In this document: one piece after another, positions 50,517 through 58,861 of the stretch
Numbering within the stretch: the stretch's first letter is position 1
Layout: each line of letters starts with the position of its first letter
Origin: Ruminococcus sp.
GTDB taxonomy: Bacteria; Bacillota; Clostridia; Oscillospirales; Ruminococcaceae
Assembly (NCBI GenBank): GCA_017471405.1
Contig: JAFUTK010000056.1
Location: forward strand, 34,928-98,927
DNA: 64,000 bases
Direction: 5' to 3'
Position numbers and translations under genes: made by a program
Notes under the pieces: model-generated
The model's database searches: none
Told to the model about the DNA's origin: nothing
What the model saw: the letters and a program-made list of their open reading frames with translations, nothing else

Positions 50517-51338
50517 ATGAGTTTCAGACTTGCAGCATTCGCAGACGAAGCGGCAAACGACCTGACCGGTCAGATAGCCGCTATGCAGGAAAACGGCGTG
50601 GAGCTTTTAGAAATAAGAGGCGTTGACGGGCAGAACATAGATAAGATATCAAACGAGAAGGCCCGGGAGATTCGCCGCCGTCTCGACGACGCGGGGCTTG
50701 GGGTATGGTCGCTGGGCTCCCCCTTCGGAAAGATTGGCATCGGAGATGATTTCGCTCCCCACCTTGACAGCTTCAAGCACAGCCTAGAGCTAGCGGACAT
50801 TCTTGGTACAAAGCACATACGCCTGTTCAGCTTTTACGGCACATCGGATATCGGCCCGGTGCTGGAGCGGCTGAACGCATTTATAGAAGCAGCAAAGGGA
50901 ACAGGCATCGTTCTCTGTCACGAGAACGAGAAGGGCATCTACGGCGACAAGGCGGCGAAGTGTCTCAAAATTCACAAGGCCCTGCCGGAGCTGAAAGCCA
51001 TCTTCGACCCGGCAAACTTTATCCAGTGCGGACAGGACACCCGCGAGGCCTGGGAGCTGCTTTCGCCCTATGTGGAGTATATGCACATCAAGGACGCTCT
51101 GCCGGACGGCTCGGTGGTGCCTGCGGGAAAGGGCGCAGGCGAGCTGCCCTGGCTGCTCTCACAGTATAAGGGCGAGGTGCTGACAGTTGAGCCTCACCTC
51201 TCAGTATTCGAGGGGCTCTTCAAGCTCGAAGCGGAGCAAAAGACCAAAATGCGCTTTACCTACCCCGACTCACGCTCTGCTTTTTCGGCGGCGGTAAATG
51301 CGCTCAAGGACATCATAGGAGGGAATAAGAATGGATAA
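50517..51338 (+). CDS. sugar phosphate isomerase/epimerase (xylose isomerase-like TIM barrel)
   Basis: The 273-residue protein has the pattern of this family: a TIM barrel with metal ligands in LCHENEKGIYGD (Glu), IFDPANFIQCG (Asp), YMHIKDALPDG (His-Lys-Asp) and VLTVEPHLS (Glu). Such enzymes isomerise or epimerise keto-sugars or inositol derivatives. TTGGAGG precedes the ATG. The next gene starts eight bases before its stop, so the pair is translationally coupled and likely acts on one sugar pathway. Confidence 0.85.
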   Translation: MSFRLAAFADEAANDLTGQIAAMQENGVELLEIRGVDGQNIDKISNEKAREIRRRLDDAGLGVWSLGSPFGKIGIGDDFAPHLDSFKHSLELADILGTKHIRLFSFYGTSDIGPVLERLNAFIEAAKGTGIVLCHENEKGIYGDKAAKCLKIHKALPELKAIFDPANFIQCGQDTREAWELLSPYVEYMHIKDALPDGSVVPAGKGAGELPWLLSQYKGEVLTVEPHLSVFEGLFKLEAEQKTKMRFTYPDSRSAFSAAVNALKDIIGGNKNG

Positions 51339-52503
51339 GCTCAGACTTGGAATTATCGGAATGGGAAATATGGGCAGCGGACATTTAGGCTATATCCTTA
51401 ACGGCGAATGCCCACGAATTGAGGTCACAGCCTTCGCCGACATCGACCCCGACAAGCTGAAAAGAGCCAGCGAAAGGCTCCCCTCCGCGGCGGCCTTTGA
51501 CAACGCCGACGCCCTTATGGATAGCGGTCTTGTCGATGCCGTTCTGATAGCCGTTCCCCACTACGACCACCCGACTATTGCGATAAAGGCCTTTGAGAAG
51601 GGGCTGCACGTTCTCACCGAAAAGCCTGCGGGGGTTTACACCCGTCAGGTGAGGGAGATGAACAAGGCGGCAAAGCGCTCCGGCAGATGCTTTGGGATTA
51701 TGTTCAACCAGCGCACCAATCCTATTTACGCAAGGGCAAGGGAGATAGTTCACAGCGGCCAGTTGGGGGATACCAAGCGGCTGGTGTGGATAGTCACCAA
51801 CTGGTACCGCACCCAGGCTTACTACGACTCCGGCAGCTGGCGCGCCACCTGGAACGGAGAGGGCGGCGGAGTGCTGCTCAATCAGGCGCCCCACAACCTC
51901 GACCTCTGGCAGTGGATATTCGGCCTTCCCAAGCGCATCCGAGCCTTTTGCACCATCGGCAAGTATCACGACATCGGCGTTGAGGACGATGTGACCATTT
52001 ACGGCGAGTACGAAAACGGCGCGACGGCAACCTTCATCACCACCACCGGCGAGGCTCCCGGCTCCAACAGGCTGGAGATATCAGGAACCAAAGGCAAGCT
52101 GATCTTAGAGGACGGCAAGCTCAAATGGTGGCGCCTCAAGGAGGACGAGCGCATCACCTGTGCTGAGTGCAAGAACGGCTTTGTATGGCCGGAGAGCGAC
52201 TACGAGGAATTCACCGCTCCCGAGCCTGACGGCCACCCGGAGATACTCAACAACTTCGCAGACCATATCCTTGACGGCGCTCCCCTGCTGGCTCCCGGCG
52301 AGGAGGGGCTGAACTCCCTATCCATATCCAATGCCGCCTATCTTTCCTCTTGGACTGACAGCTGGGCGGATATTCCCGTAGCGGAGGACGTTTTTGAAGA
52401 GCACCTTGCCAAGCTTTGTCACAGCGAGAGACAGACCAAAAAGCCTCCACTCGTCAGCGAGCCGGCGGAAAAGCTGGCCGAGCGCTGGAAGGTACGCTGG
52501 TAA
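51331..52503 (+). CDS. Gfo/Idh/MocA-family oxidoreductase
   Basis: The 390-residue protein has an N-terminal Rossmann fold (GIIGMGNMGSGH, then D in AFADIDP for NAD binding) and the family's catalytic Lys in TEKPAG. The C-terminal domain contains GGGVLLNQAPHNLDLWQW with the catalytic His. Members oxidise or reduce sugars and inositols with NAD(P). It pairs with the isomerase upstream and would be controlled by the AraC regulator, possibly also by the TetR encoded next. The exact substrate cannot be read from the sequence. Confidence 0.9.
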   Translation: MDKLRLGIIGMGNMGSGHLGYILNGECPRIEVTAFADIDPDKLKRASERLPSAAAFDNADALMDSGLVDAVLIAVPHYDHPTIAIKAFEKGLHVLTEKPAGVYTRQVREMNKAAKRSGRCFGIMFNQRTNPIYARAREIVHSGQLGDTKRLVWIVTNWYRTQAYYDSGSWRATWNGEGGGVLLNQAPHNLDLWQWIFGLPKRIRAFCTIGKYHDIGVEDDVTIYGEYENGATATFITTTGEAPGSNRLEISGTKGKLILEDGKLKWWRLKEDERITCAECKNGFVWPESDYEEFTAPEPDGHPEILNNFADHILDGAPLLAPGEEGLNSLSISNAAYLSSWTDSWADIPVAEDVFEEHLAKLCHSERQTKKPPLVSEPAEKLAERWKVRW

Positions 52504-52510
52504 CTTATCA

Positions 52511-52546
52511 TTGACTGTCATCACCTTTTGTGGTATAATAGCCACA
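52511..52546 (+). promoter_or_regulatory. TetR gene promoter with overlapping palindrome
   Basis: TTGACT, 17 bases, TATAAT. The -10 sits inside TGTGGTATAATAGCCACA, an 18-bp palindrome (arms TGTGG/CCACA), a likely site for autorepression by the TetR protein. Confidence 0.65.
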
Positions 52547-52560
52547 GTGGGGTGACATCA

Positions 52561-53118
52561 ATGAAACGAAAGACCACAAAGTATATACTCGCCGAATCTT
52601 TTTTAGAGCTTGCCGAGGCTAAGCGCATCGACAAGATAAGGGTGAGCGATATAACCTCCAACTGCGGAATGTCGGCGCCGACTTTCTACAATCATTTCAA
52701 GGATAAGTACGACCTTATCGTGTGGATACACACGCACAGGGTCAGCGAGGTAATGTCCAAAATAGACAAGAACGGCTACGGGTGGAGGGACACTCTCCTT
52801 GACGGCGCTAAATACTACTATGAAAACCGAAGCTATATCATCAATGCCCTCAAGCACACCAGCGGGCATGACTCCTTTGTGGGATATGTCACCAGAAACA
52901 ACATCGAGGTGCTTGCAAAGGAAGTGCGCCGCAAGCTGATGACCGAGCATCTCCCCTCCGAGATATACGGCCTTATCAAGATATATGTTTACGGCACTGT
53001 GCATTTTATGCTGGACTGGCTTATGGAGGACGCCACCCTCACCCCGGAGCAGGTGGCACAAATGTGGGAGAACGGCCTTCCCCAGCCTCTTAAGCAGTAC
53101 CTCTATGACGAGCAATGA
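52561..53118 (+). CDS. TetR-family regulator
   Basis: The 185-residue protein has an N-terminal helix-turn-helix (RVSDITSNCGMSAPTFYNHFKDKYDLIVWI) and an all-helical C-terminal part like the TetR_C_8 group (DhaS-type). GGGGTGA lies six bases upstream of the ATG. It has its own promoter with a -10 palindrome, so it probably represses itself. Its location after the oxidoreductase gene suggests a link to that module; this is inference. A bidirectional terminator follows. Confidence 0.88.
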   Translation: MKRKTTKYILAESFLELAEAKRIDKIRVSDITSNCGMSAPTFYNHFKDKYDLIVWIHTHRVSEVMSKIDKNGYGWRDTLLDGAKYYYENRSYIINALKHTSGHDSFVGYVTRNNIEVLAKEVRRKLMTEHLPSEIYGLIKIYVYGTVHFMLDWLMEDATLTPEQVAQMWENGLPQPLKQYLYDEQ

Positions 53119-53189
53119 TTTTTTATTTTCACCGGCAAGCACTCAAAAACCTGTATTTGACATTATCTCCTGCTTACGGTCATAATTGT

Positions 53190-53231
53190 AAAGAAGAGGC
53201 ATATCAGCCTGAGCTGGTATGCCTCTTTTTC
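53190..53231. terminator. bidirectional intrinsic terminator
   Basis: AGAGGCATATCAGC-CTGA-GCTGGTATGCCTCT stem with T run, between the TetR gene and the convergent lipoprotein gene. Confidence 0.9.
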
Positions 53232-53240
53232 ATATCATAA

Positions 53241-54412
53241 TTATCCTGCCTTTTCGATAATATGCATTTCGTAATCGCTGTAATATACATCACCGTTTAC
53301 GGCATCGACGTAGCCCATTATCCGCGGGCGGGGGTATTGCAGATAGTTTTTATTGTTCTGATGCTCCTTGAGGACAAACGTCCACATCGGATGATATGTG
53401 AATTCGGTATCCCCCTCGGTGTAATAGCAGCAGTATTTCAGTGCAGCTTCATTGACCGTAAAACCATATTCTCTGCAAGACTGCTTGTAAGCTTTGTGCA
53501 CGCTTCATCAAATGACAGGATATCTGTTATCTCCTGCTTTGTTTCAAATCGTGCATCAAAGAAATTCTCGACTGTCATAGGGTGCTCTGCTTCTCCCCAA
53601 AAGAATCTCAGGCAGCTGGAACGCATAGCACTTTCGGCTTCAATACCGTCTTCAGGCACTGCCGGGAACGCTATAAAGCCGCCGTCATCGAGGGGAAGTC
53701 CGTAATGCACTCGGTCATAGGTGATGTTCATCATTGTTCCGTATCCCGTATCTGCGATATATACTGCCGAGAGAACAAGCTCCTCATTTTCGTCAAACAT
53801 ACCGAGCTCCTTTAGCTCCTTGATATACTCATCAGAGCGGCTGACTGCATCGGCGGGTGAAAGCTGTTTGCCGTCAAGCATAGTAAGTTTTTCTGAAGGA
53901 ACATTGTCCGGTGAATATCTGACATAATCATAGCTGCCGATATCATTTACCTGCTCCGGAAAAGCAAAATCAACACAGCCGAGTAAAAAGCCCGCCCTGT
54001 TATTGTCAAACTGTGCGGAGCAATTATCTAAAGCTATCGAGGCTCCGGGCAGCTCATGCTGCTGTATCGGATTGCCGGAGTTATCGAATTCTGTCCAGAG
54101 ATCACGCACCGATCTGTCATCAGGATCCACCTCTATCCCAAACACTGTTTTAACAGCATCGCATAGCATCTTCATGTTGCCCTCTGGCTCATCTGCAAGC
54201 AGTGAGCTGCTCAAAATATAGAATCTGTCATCATTAACAGGCTCCGCCTCACAGGCTATTACTATGCCTGATTTTATCTCATCTTGATCATCAGCTGTAG
54301 CTTTTGAATTGTTTACTGTACTGTCAGTTCTTGATTTTACATTTTCCGGGGTCTCAGCGCAGGATATCAGGAACAGTCCTGCAAGTGCAAGTGCCATTAT
54401 GCTTTTCCTCAT
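53241..54412 (-). pseudogene. lipoprotein homologous to the sigma-fusion ectodomain, broken by a frameshift
   Basis: The first frame encodes a lipoprotein (lipobox FLISC, Cys18) that aligns with the outer domain of the 3047-4936 sigma fusion: VIACEAEPVNDDRFYIL, MFDENEELVLS, FDEACTKLTSSLAENMV. It then stops after LRSMKLH. The expected continuation (FTVNEAALKYCC, YHPMWTFVL, GYVDAVNGDVYYSD) is intact in the next frame. The break falls at an AAAA run (plus strand 53460-53463), consistent with loss of one base from a five-base run. Restoring it gives ~390 residues. It may be a true pseudogene, a phase-variable tract or a sequencing error. Confidence 0.8.
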
Positions 54413-54602
54413 AGCTATCACTCCTTAAAACCGCTTTTGAAAACATAGACGAAAAATAACAGTTAAACGTCACCGATTTTCATAGCCGTTTTTATTTTAA
54501 AGAGCTTTTCTCCTTTATGCACAATCAGAAAGCAATAGATTTAAGCAATGCGCTGAACGATATTCTGGTTTACAGTATCAGCCCTTGTATACAGCGAAGA
54601 AA

Positions 54603-55715
54603 TCACACATTAACGATATACTCCACCTCGCCGGTTACACAGTTCACAGCTGCAAGAACCTCGTGCCACCAGTCAAGCCTGTCGTAAAGCACCCAATAGG
54701 GGGTGAGCCTGATGACGTCGCCGGGTTTATTTCCGCCTCCGGGCTCGGTACCGTCAAGGCTCTCGGTGCAGGTGGGAAAGTAGACCAGCTCCTCCCTCAC
54801 TGCCTCAAAGGAGATGCGTTCCGCCAGCTTCTCGCTTATGAGCCTCACCGCCTCGGCGGGAGAGATGAGGCTGTCCAGCTCCCGGACGCATTTGAAGTCC
54901 TCATAGTCGCAGAAAATTGAGAGCTGTCCTACAGTGCTGCCCTCGGTGAATGTCACCGTCGATAGTCCGGGGCAGGCTATCGGCTCGCTGTATTCTTCAC
55001 TGCCGACTGACATAGTATCAAATACCGGCACTCCCTTGTAAATGCTCCGGCAGTGCATTATCCCCGCAATACTGCCGTCCTCAAGGCGCTGTGTTGAAAA
55101 GGCAAAGGGCTCCAGTCCGCAGTTCCTTCCGGCAGCACCGATAAAGCCGGATATCGCGTCCTCGCTGCTTTTGACGACCTCGCCAAGCGTGGTCTTTGAG
55201 GCGCCCAGTTCCAGCTCCCTTGCAGGGTCAGCCCAAGCAGGAACGGTCTCCAAAAAGTCGGTTTCCGTTCCGTAGAACACCTTGTTGAGGCTGCTTCTGT
55301 CGCTGAACACAAAGCCGCCAATGGAGGTGATGAGCGCAAAGGCCTTCTCGTCGTCCTCATATCTTGCGCTGCCGACGCTGCCCTCCGGCTTATTTGAAAT
55401 GACCTTGGACGGGTCATACCCGGGGATATATTTTTCAAGCAGCGTGAGAGCCCCTTCGTCATAGTCCTTAGGATAGACCACATCGTAGACCCCCAGCTTG
55501 TCAAGATCCGGAACGACAAGATCAAAGTCCTCGCTTATGGTGATATTGTCGTACCCGGCTGACCTTATCTCGTCAAGCTGTTCGCTGACGCTCGTTTTGA
55601 GCTTTTCAGCCGGAAAAGCGTTATCAGCGGGCTCCTCCGACGGCTCCCCTCCCTGTGCCACACAGGAGCACAGCAGCATCACAGCCAGTGTAATCACAGA
55701 TATTATTCGTTTCAT
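54603..55715 (-). CDS. lipoprotein of the ECF-B operon (PepSY-like end)
   Basis: The 370-residue precursor has lipobox MLLCSC (Cys18). YDNITISEDFDLVVPD near the N-terminus recalls NKYQNIVLSED in the family lipoproteins at 44.8 and 5.3 kb. SLISPAEAVRLISEKL, then LTPYWVLY and VNCVTGEVEYIV at the end resemble PepSY-type modules. It is the last gene of the second ECF operon and is paralogous to the preceding lipoprotein. Function is unknown. An outer sensor or the target of the sigma regulon is plausible. Confidence 0.75.
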   Translation of the reverse strand: MKRIISVITLAVMLLCSCVAQGGEPSEEPADNAFPAEKLKTSVSEQLDEIRSAGYDNITISEDFDLVVPDLDKLGVYDVVYPKDYDEGALTLLEKYIPGYDPSKVISNKPEGSVGSARYEDDEKAFALITSIGGFVFSDRSSLNKVFYGTETDFLETVPAWADPARELELGASKTTLGEVVKSSEDAISGFIGAAGRNCGLEPFAFSTQRLEDGSIAGIMHCRSIYKGVPVFDTMSVGSEEYSEPIACPGLSTVTFTEGSTVGQLSIFCDYEDFKCVRELDSLISPAEAVRLISEKLAERISFEAVREELVYFPTCTESLDGTEPGGGNKPGDVIRLTPYWVLYDRLDWWHEVLAAVNCVTGEVEYIVNV

Positions 55716-55727
55716 TTTTCCTCCTGT

Positions 55728-56789
55728 TTACATATTGTTTATCATCAGCACCTCGCTGCCGTCGGGGCTGACAAGGCCGAACTTCTCGGTGTCGCTGTTC
55801 TCCACCTCGAACCACACCGCCCAGTAGGGCCTGAGCCTTACGGTGCTTCCCGCAGCGGTCTCGGGCGTCCCCTCACAAAGGTAGACAAGCTCCATACCCA
55901 CGGCTTCGAGCTCTACATAAGAGGAGAGCTTTTCGCTGAGCCTCTTCAGCGCCTCCGCCGGGGAGATGATGCTGTCGTATTCCCTCAGGGTGCTTTTATC
56001 CTTTAGCACCAGCTCATTTACAAACAGCATCAGTCCGCCCTCGGTGTCGGTATATGCAAACCCGGACATAAAACCGCTTAAGCCTGTGTCCGTACCGGTG
56101 TCGCCGTTTCTTGCATTAAGGATACAGCTTATCGGCACACCCCTGTACTCTGCCCGCAGGTCTGTGCGGATAAAGCCCTGACCCTCAAAAATTTCTGAGC
56201 GGAAGGGCGTGAGGCTGATATCCTTTCCTGCCGCCTGCGAGAGCCTTTTTGTTAAGTCTGCCACCGTTTCATACCCCTTGACGGCAGCGGGCGGCGCCTC
56301 CTTTACATAGCAGGAGGTGTGCTCGTATCTTTGCCCGGTCTCACTGTCATAATCGTAAATAAAGCCGCTGTCGCCGATGCCCCGGCTGTAGCTGAAAAAT
56401 CCGTTCTCACCCATATCAATACGGATATCCGTCTCCGGGTCATAGAAGGTAGGTCCTACGGGCACATAGGTCTCGTTGAAGGTGACCTTTTCATCGGAAT
56501 ATGCTCCCTCCGGCAGCAGGCTGTCATATATCGCCTGCCGGCAGTCGTTGAAGTCGGAGATGACCTCGACCTCATATTCTCCCAGCTGCTGCGGTATGCT
56601 TATCTCAAAGTCTCCGGACAGTCTTATATTTTTAAGCTCCAGAGCCTTGACCTCATCTGAAAGCGCGGAGCCCTCCGCCCGCAGCTTTGACAGTGAACGG
56701 AGCTCGTCCTCCTCCGGCGCGGATCTGTCAGCGCTGCAGGAGCACAGCAGCATCGCAGCCATAACTGCGGCTGTTACACGAATAAACAT
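55728..56789 (-). CDS. lipoprotein of the ECF-B operon (PepSY-like end)
   Basis: The 353-residue precursor has lipobox MLLCSC (Cys18). It is a paralogue of the next gene product, sharing the C-terminal SIISPAEALKRLSEKL, the LEAVGMELVYL segment and RLRPYWAVWF. AAAGGAGA precedes its ATG. A GGGTGCGG/CCGCACCC hairpin lies between the anti-sigma gene and this gene and may adjust expression of the two lipoproteins relative to the regulators. Confidence 0.75.
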   Translation of the reverse strand: MFIRVTAAVMAAMLLCSCSADRSAPEEDELRSLSKLRAEGSALSDEVKALELKNIRLSGDFEISIPQQLGEYEVEVISDFNDCRQAIYDSLLPEGAYSDEKVTFNETYVPVGPTFYDPETDIRIDMGENGFFSYSRGIGDSGFIYDYDSETGQRYEHTSCYVKEAPPAAVKGYETVADLTKRLSQAAGKDISLTPFRSEIFEGQGFIRTDLRAEYRGVPISCILNARNGDTGTDTGLSGFMSGFAYTDTEGGLMLFVNELVLKDKSTLREYDSIISPAEALKRLSEKLSSYVELEAVGMELVYLCEGTPETAAGSTVRLRPYWAVWFEVENSDTEKFGLVSPDGSEVLMINNM

Positions 56790-56813
56790 ATCTTATCTCC
56801 TTTCATAGAAACA

Positions 56814-56837
56814 GGGTGCGGAAATCTTCCCGCACCC
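56814..56837 (-). promoter_or_regulatory. intra-operon hairpin (attenuator or processing site)
   Basis: GGGTGCGG and CCGCACCC arms with an 8-base loop, followed on the minus strand by TGTTTCT. It is too weak for certain termination and sits just before the ribosome site of the first lipoprotein gene. Confidence 0.45.
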
Positions 56838-56876
56838 AATATGACGCTTATATCCGCCCGTCTGTGATATGCCGAT

Positions 56877-57584
56877 TCACTTTTCTTTGATTTTCAGCTC
56901 TCTGCACAGTTTGAGCACCTCATTTTTGGGCAATGTGCTGTTTACGAGGAAAACATATTCTCCGTTGTTCCAGACAAGCAGCGTGACTTTTTCATCCGTA
57001 GCCGAATCCTTCGGAACGGGGACGATATACTCTCTGTCCTCGCCGTCGGTGAGGGTCTCAAAGTCGTAGAAGTTTTCGTCCAGCTCCACCACATAGTGGT
57101 CGATAACAAACTGCCCGAGAATGAAAAGCTCGCCCTCCCGGGTGTACTCCCTCATAATGCTTTCCCCCTCCGGGTAGGAGAAATGTTCGCTCAGAAGCTC
57201 CCAGCTCTCCTCAAGCTCCGGAATAGTGTATTCGTCCTTGATAATCTTAGGATAGGCGGAGTCAGTTCTGCTGACGGTGAGCTCTCTGGCACTGTCGGTC
57301 TCCTCTATTTTGAAATCGTAGGCACGCTTGATGACCGCCCCTGCCGTCAAGGGTGCACCTATCAGAATGATGACAGCCACAGCGGTGCAGGCTGCCCGCC
57401 TTCCTGCCGTTGAGATAAGGGCAAAGTAGGACTTTCTACGGCGCTTTATCAGCTTATCCATTTTCTGCTGATAATTAGCGGAGAGCTCCGGCTCGGTGTC
57501 GGTATCTAATGAGGCGATATAGCTGTCGTACCTTTCGCCAAGCGACTCCTCGGCGGCGCGGCAAAGCATTTCCTGTTCGGTCAT
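56877..57584 (-). CDS. anti-sigma-like membrane protein with DUF4367 domain
   Basis: The 235-residue protein has a ~60-residue cytoplasmic N-terminus, one helix at about 64-86 (AACTAVAVIILIGAPLTAGAVI), and an outer domain whose last ~70 residues show the DUF4367 pattern (VTLLVWNNGEYVFLVNSTLPKNEVLKLC). Its ATG overlaps the sigma gene stop by four bases, the usual arrangement for an ECF sigma and its anti-sigma. No zinc-anti-sigma HxxxCxxC motif is seen, so it is of a non-ZAS type. Confidence 0.78.
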   Translation of the reverse strand: MTEQEMLCRAAEESLGERYDSYIASLDTDTEPELSANYQQKMDKLIKRRRKSYFALISTAGRRAACTAVAVIILIGAPLTAGAVIKRAYDFKIEETDSARELTVSRTDSAYPKIIKDEYTIPELEESWELLSEHFSYPEGESIMREYTREGELFILGQFVIDHYVVELDENFYDFETLTDGEDREYIVPVPKDSATDEKVTLLVWNNGEYVFLVNSTLPKNEVLKLCRELKIKEK

Positions 57585-58105
57585 TTCTCTCCCTCCTTCA
57601 GCAGCTTTTTCAGATGCGCCCTTGCATATTGCAGACGCTTGCGCACAGTGGCGCGTTCAATGCCCAGGGCTGCGGCAGTCTCCTTGTGGTCAAAGCCCAG
57701 CCCGTAGATAAGATACACCACATCTGCCTCGGCATCGGTGAGCCTTGATAGGCAGTCGCGAAGCTCCGTATACTGGAATGCCGTCAGTTCCTTATCACTG
57801 ACGGTGAGCTCAGCGTCCAGCCCAGGGTCAGCCTGCTCGCGTTTTTCCTGCCGCAGCAGCTCAATGGCAGTGTTCCTGCTTACTATGACGATATATCTCT
57901 GCTGTTTGTGATATTCGAGAGAAGAAATTTTTTTGAAGCTCCGGGCAATCTTCAAAAAGCTCTCCGCCGCTGCGTCCTCTGCAAGGGAGCTGTCCTTGAG
58001 GATATCCAGCGCTACAGCATAGACCAGCCGGTAATATTTCCGGTAGAGCTTTTCAAAATCGGCTTCCTCCTCCGCAGGCATAGCCGCAAAGCAGACCGGC
58101 AGCAT
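57581..58105 (-). CDS. ECF sigma factor (ECF-B)
   Basis: The ~174-residue sigma-70 family protein has region 2 (YRLVYAVALDILKDSSLAEDAAAESFLKIAR) and region 4 (LSRLTDAEADVVYL, HKETAAALGIERATVRKRLQ). It directs RNA polymerase to a small stress regulon. I chose the ATG giving MLPVCF after GGGAGG; an earlier in-frame ATG overlaps the -10 of its promoter and cannot be used. The operon continues with the anti-sigma-like gene and two lipoproteins. Confidence 0.9.
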   Translation of the reverse strand: MLPVCFAAMPAEEEADFEKLYRKYYRLVYAVALDILKDSSLAEDAAAESFLKIARSFKKISSLEYHKQQRYIVIVSRNTAIELLRQEKREQADPGLDAELTVSDKELTAFQYTELRDCLSRLTDAEADVVYLIYGLGFDHKETAAALGIERATVRKRLQYARAHLKKLLKEGEK

Positions 58106-58139
58106 ATCATCACTTCCTCCCTCACAAGCTTCAAAAACC

Positions 58140-58168
58140 ATTGTATCACAAAGCTCGGAACAAATCAA
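58140..58168 (-). promoter_or_regulatory. promoter of the ECF-B operon
   Basis: Minus strand TTGATT, 17 bases, TACAAT, just after the end of the ECF-A operon, so ECF-B can be expressed on its own. Confidence 0.7.
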
Positions 58169-58186
58169 GGAGAAAAAATATTTATA

Positions 58187-58852
58187 TCAGCTTACTATCT
58201 CCCCATCGGATATCTCAATGACCCTTCCGCACTGCTCCGCCACTTTCGTGTCGTGGGTAACGATGACCACTGTGCGACCCTGCTCATTAAGCGAGCGGAA
58301 CAGCTCCATTATCTCGGCAGAGGTCTTGGTGTCCAGGGCTCCGGTGGGCTCATCGGCGAGTATCATTGCCGGCTCGTTGACGATAGCTCTTGCTATGGCT
58401 ACCCTCTGCTTTTGTCCTCCGGAGAGCTTATTGCAGGGTTTCTTCGCCAAGTCCTCAATGCCTACCGAACGTAAGGCGGCGAGGGCTTTTTCCTTTTTGT
58501 TCGGTATCTTCTTTTTCGAGAAGTTGAGAGGTATCATCACGTTTTCAAGCGCGGTGAAATCCTCTACGAGGGCGAAGTCCTGCATTACCATTCCTATCTT
58601 TTCATTGCGTATCTTCGCATACTGCCGCTCGCTTAAATTCTTGACGAGAGTTCCGTCAATCGAATATTCACCTTCTTGGTAGCTGTCAATGCAGGCGAGG
58701 ATATGCAGGAGGGTGCTTTTGCCTGCTCCCGACTTGCCGATGACGGCTACCAGCTCGCCGTCCTGTATCTCGGCGGAAACGCCGTGTAAGGCTTCAAATT
58801 CGTTGGCTTTCTTGGGGTTGTATATCTTCACGATGTTTTTAAGCTCTATCAT
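58187..58852 (-). CDS. LolD/MacB-type ABC ATPase of the ECF-A operon
   Basis: The 221-residue ATPase has Walker A GKSGAGKST, signature LSGGQKQRVAIARAI and Walker B MILADEPTGALDT, with the switch histidine in VTHDTKV. It is the energy subunit for the two FtsX-like proteins encoded just upstream. AGGAGG precedes the ATG, nine bases after the second permease gene. It is the last gene of the ECF-A operon. Confidence 0.92.
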   Translation of the reverse strand: MIELKNIVKIYNPKKANEFEALHGVSAEIQDGELVAVIGKSGAGKSTLLHILACIDSYQEGEYSIDGTLVKNLSERQYAKIRNEKIGMVMQDFALVEDFTALENVMIPLNFSKKKIPNKKEKALAALRSVGIEDLAKKPCNKLSGGQKQRVAIARAIVNEPAMILADEPTGALDTKTSAEIMELFRSLNEQGRTVVIVTHDTKVAEQCGRVIEISDGEIVS

Positions 58853-58861
58853 AACTGCCTC

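Noticed and set aside
53241-53501. Separate small gene at the end of the broken lipoprotein
   Set aside because: Its sequence is the expected C-terminus of the lipoprotein in another frame and lacks a ribosome site.
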